From: Oceanobacillus kimchii X50
GTDB taxonomy: Bacteria > Bacillota > Bacilli > Bacillales > Amphibacillaceae
DNA length: 64,000 nucleotides
Direction: 5' to 3'
Assembly: GCF_000340475.1 (NCBI RefSeq)
Contig: NZ_CM001792.1
Location: 3,523,253 to 3,587,252 of the forward strand
Positions 15,668-24,878 of the stretch are shown one piece after another. Each line of letters begins with the position of its first letter. Position 1 is the stretch's first letter. The position numbers and the translations under genes were made by a program. The notes under the pieces were generated by a model that worked only from the letters and a program-made list of their open reading frames with translations, ran no database searches and was not told where the DNA came from.

Positions 15668-17820
15668 TAAGTTGCTGCCATATGATAATCTTTTTTACTT
15701 CGAGAATGAAAACTATTGTAGAAATCAGATAATAATAACATTTCCTCATGGTTACCTTGATTTATTATTTTCCCGTCTTTGACTTCAATAATATTATTCG
15801 CATCCACTATCGAAGAAAAATTATGTGTGATAATTACTCTTGTACAATTTAAGCCTTTTAAATAATCGTCTATCTTCTTTTCATTATGATGATCTAAGGA
15901 ACTGGTTGCCTCATCTAATAACATTATTGAAGGTTTATTTACTAATGCTCTCGCTAAAGCTACTCTTTGTCTCTGCCCGCCAGATAAATTCATACCCATT
16001 TCGGACACCATAGTATTTACACCCATAGGCATATTACTAATATCCTCTTCAATGTTTGCCATTTTAATTGAATTAATCAACCCTTCATCAGTTACATTCT
16101 GATTTCCGAATGTTATATTTTCTTTAATCGTTTGATTAAATAAAGAAACATTTTGAGGAACTACACCAATTTGTTTACGTAATTCATTTAGCTTTAATTG
16201 ATTTAGGTGTATATTATCAAAATATACATCGCCTTCACTAGGTTGGTATAACCCTAGAATTATAGATGCAAGTGTGCTTTTACCAGCACCAGACTTACCT
16301 ATTATAGCGATTTTATCACCTGGATTTATTTTTAGATTAATATTTCTTAATATATCTTCGCCATGTTGTTCATATTTAAAAGAAACATTTTGTAATTCTA
16401 CTCCTCCGTTTAACTGTATTTGACGGTCACCCTCTTGTTCTTTTTTGGATTTCAAAACATCATTTACCCTAATTAAGTAACCTGTTGTTACATTAATTGA
16501 ATTGTATGTTTGAATTAAAGAGTTGCTGCTTGAGAAAAAAGTTCCACATAATGAATGAAATGCTACCAATTCTCCAATTGTTAATGCACCGCTAAAAACT
16601 TGATACGATCCTAGCCAAAGAATGATAAGAGGAAACACCGTCTGCATCATGCTCGTAACAGAAGTTATATAGTTTAAGAAGATTTCCTTTAGTCGATAAG
16701 CTCGTATTTGTTTATTAAGAAATTCATCCCAGTTAGAATATACTTCCTTCTCTATACCAGATACTTTCACACTTGAAATTCCATAAAGTATTTCCGTTTG
16801 ATATCCTTGTAATTGTGCATTCATAGATATTTCTTCTGCATTTTTTTCTTTTAACTTTAAACTGTGCATTATAGTGAAAATAACGCTGATCATAGCTAAA
16901 CCAAATACCGCTACAGCCAAAATGGGCGATTTAATAGTCATATATATTAAAATAAATATAATAGAACCTATATTTAGTGTACCTAATACTAGTTGAGAGG
17001 ACATCATATCTCTAATTATTCTTAAACTAGAAGCTCTATATAAAATATCCCCAAAAGATCTTGTCTGAAAATATTTAAATGGTAATTTTAAAATATGTGA
17101 AAAAAACTTGCTCATAAGACTCTTATCAAGGAATGTATTAAGTTTTATAACTAAATGCCCACGAAGATATTGGAAACCACCTTGAATAACTAATAAAGAT
17201 ATAATCCCAGTCATAAACCAAAAGAGAAGATTTTGGTCACCCTGAATTAAAATATTATCAATTAAATATTGTATTAGTATGGGCACAATTAACATGCTTA
17301 GTTGTAATACTAATGCAGCCAACAATATCCACATTACTAAATATGGTTTCTCTTTTAGTTGTTTAAGATAATCCATCCAGACAGCTGTCTTTTTTCTTTC
17401 CTTAAATGAAGAATTAGGTTTTAATTCCATAATTATATTTTTGTATTTAGATTTAAACTCACTATATTCTAATTTTTTTCTTCCAAACCCTGGATCAATA
17501 ATATGATACATACCTTTTTTTACTTTCTCTAAGACAACAAAGTGATTATTGTCAAAAAAGACTATGGCAGGTAGCTGAATATGATTTAATTCAGATTGAT
17601 TACATGTATTGGTTTTAAGTACTTTTGTATCGAAACCCAAATCTCTACCTAAGTTCCGTAAATTCAGAAGGTTTAAGCCATCACGCCCCGCCTCATTAAA
17701 TTCGCGCAGTTCATTTAAAGTGTAATTACCATTATAATATCCAGATACCATTGCTAAGCAACATAATCCACATTCCGTTTGTTGCATTTGTTCAATAAAT
17801 GGTGTTCTTTTTTTAAACAC
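15667..17820 (-). CDS. lanT: LanT-type peptidase-containing ABC transporter
   Basis: A 717-residue bacteriocin exporter/protease. The N-terminal C39 peptidase has Cys17 in QTECGLCC, His93 in NNHFVVLE and Asp109 in IIDPGFG. A six-helix ABC membrane domain spans about 160-440. The C-terminal ATPase has Walker A GKSGAGKST, signature LSGGQRQRVALARAL and Walker B IMLLDEATSSLD. It removes the double-glycine leader during export and probably serves both precursors, as no second transporter is present. The start is GTG at 17820 behind AGAGGTGGG. The gene lies 18 nt after lanM2 and ends in a terminator. Confidence 0.92.
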   Translation of the reverse strand: MFKKRTPFIEQMQQTECGLCCLAMVSGYYNGNYTLNELREFNEAGRDGLNLLNLRNLGRDLGFDTKVLKTNTCNQSELNHIQLPAIVFFDNNHFVVLEKVKKGMYHIIDPGFGRKKLEYSEFKSKYKNIIMELKPNSSFKERKKTAVWMDYLKQLKEKPYLVMWILLAALVLQLSMLIVPILIQYLIDNILIQGDQNLLFWFMTGIISLLVIQGGFQYLRGHLVIKLNTFLDKSLMSKFFSHILKLPFKYFQTRSFGDILYRASSLRIIRDMMSSQLVLGTLNIGSIIFILIYMTIKSPILAVAVFGLAMISVIFTIMHSLKLKEKNAEEISMNAQLQGYQTEILYGISSVKVSGIEKEVYSNWDEFLNKQIRAYRLKEIFLNYITSVTSMMQTVFPLIILWLGSYQVFSGALTIGELVAFHSLCGTFFSSSNSLIQTYNSINVTTGYLIRVNDVLKSKKEQEGDRQIQLNGGVELQNVSFKYEQHGEDILRNINLKINPGDKIAIIGKSGAGKSTLASIILGLYQPSEGDVYFDNIHLNQLKLNELRKQIGVVPQNVSLFNQTIKENITFGNQNVTDEGLINSIKMANIEEDISNMPMGVNTMVSEMGMNLSGGQRQRVALARALVNKPSIMLLDEATSSLDHHNEKKIDDYLKGLNCTRVIITHNFSSIVDANNIIEVKDGKIINQGNHEEMLLLSDFYNSFHSRSKKDYHMAAT

Positions 17821-17838
17821 ATTCCCACCTCTTTCTTT

Positions 17839-20775
17839 CTATATATCTAGAGTAAGAATAGAGGGTACTCTATTATCATATAGTTTCAACATCCCATATC
17901 CAAATCCTGCTTCTCCTAGAAATAGACCAAGCAATTCTGCTTCACCATAAGAAGCATTGATAAATGAGGATTCCATACCTTTTCTTAACTCTTCTATTTT
18001 ATGAGTAACTATATGGCTTTCTCTTAAAGAATGAAACTCTTTTAATATTAATAAGTTTCCAAATAAACCATGACATATACTATGATTATTATATTCGGAT
18101 ACTTGGAGTGTCCCTTGTAAAGCTTCTTCTATCTTTAAGTCTTGATTACTTAGGTAAGGTAATTCCATCTGCAGCTTAGTCCTTCCTATAAGAATTCCAG
18201 GAGGTCCATAACACCAAAATGTAGGAGATAATTCTTTGTTGTTGTTTCTAATATCTTTCCAATTATTTGCTGAAGGTACAAAATATTCATCTTCTTTTCT
18301 GATTAATTGTAATATTATATCAATAACCTCACTCTTTTCATCACTATATTTAACATATGTTGAAAGAGCGTAAGCAATCCCGGAGTACCCGTGCGCAAAT
18401 CCAGTGTATATTTCATCTGATTCCAATTTATTTTTAAGTAGGAGTATGCAATTTGTTTTCAACCTTTGATATATATGTTCTAAACATATTTTCACCCCAT
18501 TAGTAGGGTAATTATCATATAAATTAATAACTACTTTTAATAAACCTGCTAATCCACTAATAAAATCACTTTTAAGTGGTTGTTTTTCTTGTATGAATTG
18601 ATTACAAATTTCTATTGTTACAGCTTCTGCTCTCTTTAGAAGTTCTCTATTTCCCCATAACTTTCCGAGATAAGTATATAAATAAACAAATATTCCTACT
18701 CCATTGTAAGCTGAAATTGAAGTAGTATTTGCCATATATGTTTGTTCACTATCCTGAATAAGAGATAGTATCTTTTGGGATATATCGGTATATTTCTTAT
18801 TATTTAAGACTCTGCCAGCTTCAGCGTAAAAGATACTTAGACCTGTTAATCCGTCATACAATTCTAATTGCAAGGTAGAAAAGGTAATAGACGATTCATT
18901 AAGCTTATTCGTTATCCAAAACGGGCGCTCATTATGCAGGATTGCTCTATTGAGGATGGAATCCGCAATATTCTTTATCTCGCTTTTTAGATCACTTACG
19001 TTTTGTTTTGAGTTATATCCTAGATTTATGGCTTGTTTTGTTTTAATGGAATTTAGAGTGTTCAAGGATAACTTAATGTATCTCAACTGTCTCTTCAAAT
19101 CTATTAAAGAAATTCTCATAATTACATTCTTTGACCGTTCAAGCGCAGATATTTTAAAAGCTCCATTAATTAATTTATAGTTAGAATCTATTAACTTTGT
19201 GTCATCTGCTTTGAAGTAAAAAAAAGGTACATCATTTTGAAGTAAATCGTTTATTTCAGAAGGGATATAGACATTTGCTCCTTCCATTGTTTCTCCAGCA
19301 GTACTTAAAAACTCAAACAAACGTTCACGCTGCTTAGTATCACTTAAGTACTTGGGATGAGAAGAGGCATCTAAAAACCTAGAGTAAACACCAGTAGGTC
19401 GAATAATATGTCTTATAACAACATCTTTAAAGTAATTAAGTACGCCTCCTTGTCTTAATAATTCTTGCTTCTTATAAAGAAAAACTTTATAAGTATCTTC
19501 GAAACCATCCAAAATGAAGTTACTATAATTTTCACTATAACAAAATTTACCATTGAGTTTGGGATTATTCTGTTTCTCTGTAGTAACTGCATTTCGTTTT
19601 ACTAACTTCATATTTTCTTGGGCTCTATTTTTAATATCATAAGAAATCATTTTATTAGAAGGTTGTCCACCTCTTGCACCTAAAGCACTTAAGTCAAAAT
19701 CGTAAATTTGATCCCAGTCACTGAATGAAGGTAACATCGAGCTTAATAAAACACTATCTTGAACCTCGAGGGAAATAGGATCAAGGTCTAGATTCTCCTT
19801 GAATACCTCAATATTGCTAAATAGTGTTTCTGTATCAATAAGTATAGGATACTCTCCAGAAGCCATTATGTTCTCAGAATGGAAATCTACACCTTTAAAT
19901 ATATACAAAACAGCTAATAAAACACCTTGTCTATAATAAAAATTTTGAACTTGAGGTTTTTCTGTACACTCTTCATATGTAACAAATTCTTGCCATCCAT
20001 ACTCATTTTTACTCACTGTAGTAGCTGTTTTAAGCTCGCATTTAATTTCTTGAGAATTTAGCCAATTGATGAACCTGTCAAACTGATAATCTATCTCAAG
20101 AGACTTTGGTTTGTATACTAATTTAGAGGTTTCAAATGTAAAAGTTTTTACACTTTGTCCCTTATTATGTGAATCTCCTTGTCCGCCTTCTATATATAGT
20201 AATTGAGCTCGGTTTAAATTAAATTTTTCATTTATTTCATCATAATCTTCCATGTACCTACTTATGACCTGTAACGTATCTTTGACTACGGTTATAACTT
20301 TCTCTGTCAACACCCTCGCTAACATTGGATATAATTCTAATATCGATAAGAATATATTATAGTCGTCTATATAATGCTTGTTGAAGTAAAAAAACCTTTC
20401 TCTTGAATCTTCCCCTTTAATTAAACCTTCTTCCACCGCTACATGTAGTTCAGTAATTAAAGTTTTGTTTCCAAGGATACTTAATCCAATCATTAATTCA
20501 TTAATAAAATTAGCTTTAAATTTATGAGTATTAATAAAACGTTCTATGTATATTTGTTCTTCTAAATATTTATCTATTTGAATAACTGCATATTTTATAA
20601 AGGGTTTATAGAAATTAGTACATATAAAACTGTCTTGATTGGGTATTTTAATATTATATTCACCATGATATTTTAATTTTGTAATATCTTTGAGAACTTC
20701 TAACCATTCAGGTTGAGATTGTTTATCCTCAAAACTATAAAATGCTTTTTCAAAGTCATTTATTGTAATAGACAT
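17839..20775 (-). CDS. lanM2: class II lanthipeptide synthetase LanM2 (beta peptide)
   Basis: A 978-residue bifunctional lantibiotic synthetase. The N-terminal dehydratase (DUF4135) has GDSHNKG and VDFHSENIMASGEYPILIDTET, the kinase-like active site that phosphorylates Ser/Thr before elimination. The C-terminal LanC-like cyclase has Cys855 in CYGPPG and Cys901-His902 in CHGLFGN as zinc ligands, plus FAHGYSG. ATG at 20775 is chosen because AGGAGG sits seven nt upstream; an upstream ATG would run into the attenuator hairpin. It follows lanA2 directly, so this enzyme presumably modifies the beta precursor. Confidence 0.92.
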   Translation of the reverse strand: MSITINDFEKAFYSFEDKQSQPEWLEVLKDITKLKYHGEYNIKIPNQDSFICTNFYKPFIKYAVIQIDKYLEEQIYIERFINTHKFKANFINELMIGLSILGNKTLITELHVAVEEGLIKGEDSRERFFYFNKHYIDDYNIFLSILELYPMLARVLTEKVITVVKDTLQVISRYMEDYDEINEKFNLNRAQLLYIEGGQGDSHNKGQSVKTFTFETSKLVYKPKSLEIDYQFDRFINWLNSQEIKCELKTATTVSKNEYGWQEFVTYEECTEKPQVQNFYYRQGVLLAVLYIFKGVDFHSENIMASGEYPILIDTETLFSNIEVFKENLDLDPISLEVQDSVLLSSMLPSFSDWDQIYDFDLSALGARGGQPSNKMISYDIKNRAQENMKLVKRNAVTTEKQNNPKLNGKFCYSENYSNFILDGFEDTYKVFLYKKQELLRQGGVLNYFKDVVIRHIIRPTGVYSRFLDASSHPKYLSDTKQRERLFEFLSTAGETMEGANVYIPSEINDLLQNDVPFFYFKADDTKLIDSNYKLINGAFKISALERSKNVIMRISLIDLKRQLRYIKLSLNTLNSIKTKQAINLGYNSKQNVSDLKSEIKNIADSILNRAILHNERPFWITNKLNESSITFSTLQLELYDGLTGLSIFYAEAGRVLNNKKYTDISQKILSLIQDSEQTYMANTTSISAYNGVGIFVYLYTYLGKLWGNRELLKRAEAVTIEICNQFIQEKQPLKSDFISGLAGLLKVVINLYDNYPTNGVKICLEHIYQRLKTNCILLLKNKLESDEIYTGFAHGYSGIAYALSTYVKYSDEKSEVIDIILQLIRKEDEYFVPSANNWKDIRNNNKELSPTFWCYGPPGILIGRTKLQMELPYLSNQDLKIEEALQGTLQVSEYNNHSICHGLFGNLLILKEFHSLRESHIVTHKIEELRKGMESSFINASYGEAELLGLFLGEAGFGYGMLKLYDNRVPSILTLDI

Positions 20776-20790
20776 TTTAAAACCTCCTGG

Positions 20791-20821
20791 AAAGCCCATC
20801 AATTTTAAATTGATGGGCTTT
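20791..20821 (-). terminator. attenuator hairpin between lanA2 and lanM2
   Basis: AAAGCCCATCAA (20791-20802) pairs with TTGATGGGCTTT (20810-20821). Only three T follow on the transcribed strand before the lanM2 ribosome binding site, so partial read-through is expected. This would give excess precursor over synthetase. Confidence 0.7.
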
Positions 20822-20841
20822 TAAGTTAAGGCAACTTGTTT

Positions 20842-21063
20842 TTACCACTCCGTACAATCACTTGTACATGCTGATGTTGGGCAGAATGCTAAAGAAATTG
20901 CAACACAAGATCCACTTGAAGGAGTAAGCGGAGACAGAGAGTTTTGCTCAACTTGTCCACCAGAGATTGCTAATAATTCCTCTTCCGAAATTTCCCCTGC
21001 TGGATGATTTTCAAATGATGTATTAATCTCAATTCTTTTTGATGAGTTCTTAATTATGTCCAT
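20842..21063 (-). CDS. lanA2: two-peptide lantibiotic beta precursor LanA2
   Basis: A 73-residue precursor. The leader ends in a double-glycine site at residues 35-36, after ENHPAG and EISEEELLAISGG typical of mersacidin/lichenicidin leaders. The 37-residue remainder has Cys53, 61, 66 and 70 and the tail CPTSACTSDC. This matches the CPTTKCTSxC tail of the beta peptides of haloduracin and lichenicidin, the pore-forming partners. Six residues (QVEQNS) after GG resemble the hexapeptide that a second protease trims in lichenicidin beta. The start ATG at 21063 follows GGGAGG. Confidence 0.92.
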   Translation of the reverse strand: MDIIKNSSKRIEINTSFENHPAGEISEEELLAISGGQVEQNSLSPLTPSSGSCVAISLAFCPTSACTSDCTEW

Positions 21064-21095
21064 CGATAAACCTCCCTTCTAAATTATTCAAATAC

Positions 21096-21124
21096 AATAT
21101 GTCATAATATTTTATAATTGTCAA
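21096..21124 (-). promoter_or_regulatory. lanA2 promoter
   Basis: TTGACA (21119-21124) and CATATT (21096-21101) on the minus strand, exactly 17 bp apart, about 30 bp before the lanA2 ribosome binding site. Confidence 0.7.
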
Positions 21125-21146
21125 ATTTTTTAATATAATGAAATTA

Positions 21147-21175
21147 TTGACAAAATTGTAAATTATATGTACTAT
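21147..21175 (+). promoter_or_regulatory. lanA1 promoter
   Basis: TTGACA (21147-21152), a 17-bp spacer and TACTAT (21170-21175). It is back-to-back with the lanA2 promoter; the -35 boxes are 22 bp apart and both lie in TTGACAAwwT contexts, so one regulator could control both. Confidence 0.7.
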
Positions 21176-21218
21176 ACTAATTGTAATTTTCTAAATAATA
21201 TAACAGGGAGTGGTTCAA

Positions 21219-21461
21219 ATGAAAGAAAAAGTAAAGGCGTGGAAAGATCCGTTAGCTAGAGATGTGCATACTTCTCATCCTTCAGGGGATATCTTTAGCG
21301 AGATTAGTGATGAGGAAATGTACAAGCTTTCAGGGGGCTCCGCAGAAACACAAGATATTACTTTACCAATAGACTTATGTTGGTTAAGTAGATTAGGTGG
21401 GAATCAAGGGTGGTTCTGTACCATTACCAAAGAATGTCAAGTTAATTGTAATGTTGGCTAA
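21219..21461 (+). CDS. lanA1: two-peptide lantibiotic alpha precursor LanA1
   Basis: An 80-residue precursor. The leader ends in GG at residues 39-40 (DEEMYKLSGG). The 40-residue remainder has Cys54, 67, 73 and 77 with the pattern ITL...C..LS..LG.N.G..CTITKEC...CN. This is the lichenicidin alpha/haloduracin alpha pattern, including the CTxTxEC motif that binds lipid II in mersacidin-type peptides. ATG at 21219 is chosen over GTG 21210, because GGGAG lies eight nt upstream of the ATG and overlaps the GTG. It is transcribed with lanM1. Confidence 0.93.
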   Translation: MKEKVKAWKDPLARDVHTSHPSGDIFSEISDEEMYKLSGGSAETQDITLPIDLCWLSRLGGNQGWFCTITKECQVNCNVG

Positions 21462-21469
21462 ATTTTTGA

Positions 21470-21504
21470 CCACTGATAAAAGTCACTTTGGCTTTTATCA
21501 GTGG
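21470..21504 (+). terminator. attenuator hairpin between lanA1 and lanM1
   Basis: CCACTGATAAAAG (21470-21482) pairs perfectly with CTTTTATCAGTGG (21492-21504). It is followed by ATTTAATT and then the lanM1 ribosome binding site. It mirrors the lanA2-lanM2 hairpin in position. Confidence 0.7.
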
Positions 21505-21528
21505 ATTTAATTAAAGGAGGGGAACAGG

Positions 21529-24500
21529 ATGAATAAATCTGCCTATTATGATGAGCGTATACTAGAAGAAAATAAAGAAAATCATAAGTTATATAAAAAG
21601 AAATTAAACTATTTAGTAGAATTACACGAGGGGGAACAACAATTTCTTGAAAGAACAAAAAGCTTTCTTACTTCAGATAATTTGTCTACTTTAATTAATT
21701 CTTCACTAGCACCTACTGTTCAAACAAAGCAATCCTTCTTTGACAACAATTGGTTGACCATTTATAAAAAGCTAGCTTGTCATACATACGATTACAATAC
21801 ATTTTCATATAGAAATGAATCTGTTCAATTCGATTCTTTATTATGTAAATTTGTCAGTATAGCATTAGAATACTTAGAGAATAAAGATCAACCATTTAAC
21901 GATATAGTACGTAACACATCCATAAATTATCTAAAGAAAATTCTATTAGAAGTAGCTTACCAGACTTTAGTACTTGAATTAAATGTCTCTAAAGAACAAG
22001 GGCAACTAATTGGTAATACATCTGAAGAAAGATATACATACTATAACAACGAACTTTTAACATCTCCATCATACTTAGAACAATTATTTGAGGAATATCC
22101 TGTATTATTGCGAATGCTTTGTCAAAGAACTATTGATTGGATAAATTCAGTAACATTGTTTAATACTAGATTAAAAAAAGATCAATTTATATATTCAAAT
22201 GATTATGATCAGATTCAAGAAATTAACATCGGACTAGGAGACCCTCACAATAACGGTAATTTTAATGCTTCAGTTACATTCAAAGACGGAAAAAAATTAA
22301 TGTACAAGCCCAGGTCCCATAGCATTGATGAAAAATATCAAAATCTCATAGAATGGATAAACGCTTCCTGCCCGTCATTAAGCTTGAGGACACAAGAAAT
22401 TATGAATATGAAAAGTTACGGTTGGTCGGAATATATTGAATACCTACCATGTAGTAACGCAGAAGATGTTAATAATTATTATTATAATCTAGGTGGCGTG
22501 CTTTGCTTATTGTATAGTCTAGGAGCAGTCGATTTTCATAGTGAGAATATAATTGCACATGGTATTTATCCAATGTTAGTTGATTTAGAAACGCTTATGC
22601 ATAATAAAAACTTGTCAGTTGAAGAAAATAAAACTGCACATAGTAAAGCAATGTATTTCATTAGTCGTTCGGTACAGTCTACAGGGTTGCTACCTTTTGA
22701 CATATATTTTGGAAATGACAAGCAAGAAGTTATGGACCTTTCAGGTATGAGAGGTGAAAACTCGAATGCAAAAGTTAATGTGCGTGTAATAAAAAACCCA
22801 TTAAGAGATGATGCGTTAATTAAAAGAGAATTAATGGAGCTACCAAAGGATAATAATGCGCCTAACTTAAATGAATTTGAAACTACTCAACTTGATTATC
22901 TAGATACAATTTTACAAGGATTTAATATGACTTATAAAATCATTCAACAAAATAAAAATTCGTTCATTAATTTGTTAAATGAATTTAAACACGTTGAAAC
23001 TCGTTCTATATTAAAACCGACAACGTATTATGCATCTGCTCTTCATAAAAGCTTTCACCCAGATTTTTTACGAGACTCCGTTGATAGAGAATTGCTTCTA
23101 ACAAGATTAATCAGTAGTAATGCAACCAATTTAAATAAAGAAGTAATAACATCTGAAATAAAGCAGTTAATTAATACAGATATTCCTTATTTCTTTTCTG
23201 TTCCTGCTCTTAAAGATCTAAAGTCAAGCCAAGGGCTGCACATTAAAAATTATTATAATGAATCCGCATATGAAAGAGCTATAAAAACTTTAAATTTATT
23301 TTCAGAAGAGGACTTAAAGCAACAAAATAATATAATTAGAATGTCATTACTTGCAAGTCACAATGCAGAGCATCATAAAGAAGAAAGACTCATATCGGAG
23401 ATGAACATAAATAATATAAATAGAAAAACACCTAATCCTTTAGCTTTAGCTAAAAAAGCGGGAGAACATTTATATGATAAAAGAATTAAAGGGGACGAGA
23501 ATGATGTCACATGGATAAGTACGCTTATTCAAGGAACTAACCAGGTATCTTGGAGTGTTTCCCCTGTTAATCTTGACTTTTATAACGGATTATCAGGTAT
23601 AGGTATTTTCACCAGTTATTTAGATAAATACGACAACAGAGATATATTTTCCAAAGTTACCATGGAGATTGTAAATACTATAAAAAAAAGTATTACACAT
23701 ATGGAAAAAATTAAGTTAACAACAGGATTTGAGTGCGGTGCTTTCACAGGATTAGCTGGATACATGTATTTTCTACAGCACGCAGCTAAGAACCAAAATA
23801 AGAAAGAATGGATAAATGAAATCTATAGAATGTTACCTTTATTAAGAAGTGGTAGAAAAAATATAAAAAGTGTAGATATACTAGATGGTCACGCTGGAAT
23901 AGCAATGGTACTTCTCTCTTTGTACGAAGATTTAAAGGACGATTTGTTTTTAAAAGAAGCTGAAGTATCCATTCAATTCATTATGGATTCTAAAATCACC
24001 TTAAAAAATGGTATAGGGTGGAAAGATTCGCAAACAAACCGTTTTTATACAGGGTTTGCGCACGGTTCCAGTGGTGTAGCTACAGCCCTAGCAAAATATA
24101 ATTACTATATTAATAATACATCCATTGAAGACACCATTTACAAAATTTTGGAATTTGAAGATAGCCTGTATGAACCAACATCTAAAAATTGGTTTGCATC
24201 ATTTGAGAAAGATAATATACCTTTTAATTGGTGTCATGGTGCTCCTGGTATAATTATGGCGAGAAATAGGTTAAGACAGTATGGAATTGATAATGAACAT
24301 ATAACAAACAGTATAAAATTTGGTATTGAATCGACTCTTGAAAATGGATTTGGTCACACAAGATGTCAATGCCATGGAGATGCAGGAAATATAAATATAC
24401 TTCAAACCTTTAAAGAGAAAAATGTTCAGGATTTCTTAGTAGAACAATTAAAAGTTCAAGAGGCATACTTTCATCAAAATCCTTTTGAGAAAGGTGTATC

Positions 24501-24615
24501 TCGTGGAGTTGAAGCTGTTGGTTTTATGATTGGGATAGCTGGAATTGGATACTCCATGCTAAAACAGCATGATAATAGATTGCCAAGTATTCTTGAATTA
24601 GAGCCTCCTCAATAA
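21529..24615 (+). CDS. lanM1: class II lanthipeptide synthetase LanM1 (alpha peptide)
   Basis: A 1028-residue LanM. The dehydratase domain has GDPHNNGNF, VDFHSENIIAHGIYPMLVDLET and RGENSNAK. The LanC-like cyclase has FAHGSSG, Cys902 in WCHGAPG and Cys948-His949 in CQCHGDAGN as zinc ligands. The ATG at 21529 follows AAAGGAGGGG. It is clearly diverged from LanM2, as in haloduracin and lichenicidin, where each synthetase processes its own peptide. A hairpin terminator follows. No immunity transporter gene (LanFEG) follows. Confidence 0.93.
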   Translation: MNKSAYYDERILEENKENHKLYKKKLNYLVELHEGEQQFLERTKSFLTSDNLSTLINSSLAPTVQTKQSFFDNNWLTIYKKLACHTYDYNTFSYRNESVQFDSLLCKFVSIALEYLENKDQPFNDIVRNTSINYLKKILLEVAYQTLVLELNVSKEQGQLIGNTSEERYTYYNNELLTSPSYLEQLFEEYPVLLRMLCQRTIDWINSVTLFNTRLKKDQFIYSNDYDQIQEINIGLGDPHNNGNFNASVTFKDGKKLMYKPRSHSIDEKYQNLIEWINASCPSLSLRTQEIMNMKSYGWSEYIEYLPCSNAEDVNNYYYNLGGVLCLLYSLGAVDFHSENIIAHGIYPMLVDLETLMHNKNLSVEENKTAHSKAMYFISRSVQSTGLLPFDIYFGNDKQEVMDLSGMRGENSNAKVNVRVIKNPLRDDALIKRELMELPKDNNAPNLNEFETTQLDYLDTILQGFNMTYKIIQQNKNSFINLLNEFKHVETRSILKPTTYYASALHKSFHPDFLRDSVDRELLLTRLISSNATNLNKEVITSEIKQLINTDIPYFFSVPALKDLKSSQGLHIKNYYNESAYERAIKTLNLFSEEDLKQQNNIIRMSLLASHNAEHHKEERLISEMNINNINRKTPNPLALAKKAGEHLYDKRIKGDENDVTWISTLIQGTNQVSWSVSPVNLDFYNGLSGIGIFTSYLDKYDNRDIFSKVTMEIVNTIKKSITHMEKIKLTTGFECGAFTGLAGYMYFLQHAAKNQNKKEWINEIYRMLPLLRSGRKNIKSVDILDGHAGIAMVLLSLYEDLKDDLFLKEAEVSIQFIMDSKITLKNGIGWKDSQTNRFYTGFAHGSSGVATALAKYNYYINNTSIEDTIYKILEFEDSLYEPTSKNWFASFEKDNIPFNWCHGAPGIIMARNRLRQYGIDNEHITNSIKFGIESTLENGFGHTRCQCHGDAGNINILQTFKEKNVQDFLVEQLKVQEAYFHQNPFEKGVSRGVEAVGFMIGIAGIGYSMLKQHDNRLPSILELEPPQ

Positions 24616-24638
24616 TATTTTTTCATTAGTATTCACGC

Positions 24639-24683
24639 AAGGTCCGTGGAAGTATAAACATACTCTCATGGATCTTAATTTTT
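24639..24683 (+). terminator. terminator after lanM1
   Basis: A long imperfect stem with G-U pairs (24639-24655 with 24660-24676), followed by AATTTTTG. Confidence 0.6.
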
Positions 24684-24878
24684 GTTGGAACGCTTTTCAA
24701 ATATTCCTTCTAAGTTATAGGAATCGCCTTTACTATAAAATATCTCCCAAAATTAAGACGTTTAACAGAGCTTTCTATTAAGGTTGAATTATCCATTACC
24801 CCCTCTTTTTATGTTAAAATAAGTGGATGTGAGTTAATTTATTCATGGCTTAGATAATGAATTAAGGGAGAATCCATT

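Noticed and set aside
15552..15749. 65-codon minus-strand frame upstream of the XRE gene
   Set aside because: Overlaps the 21-bp terminator and the end of lanT; no ribosome binding site; composition is random AT-rich.
17839..24615. The two LanM genes as a recent duplication
   Set aside because: They are strongly diverged in length and sequence and each sits with its own precursor, as in known two-peptide systems.
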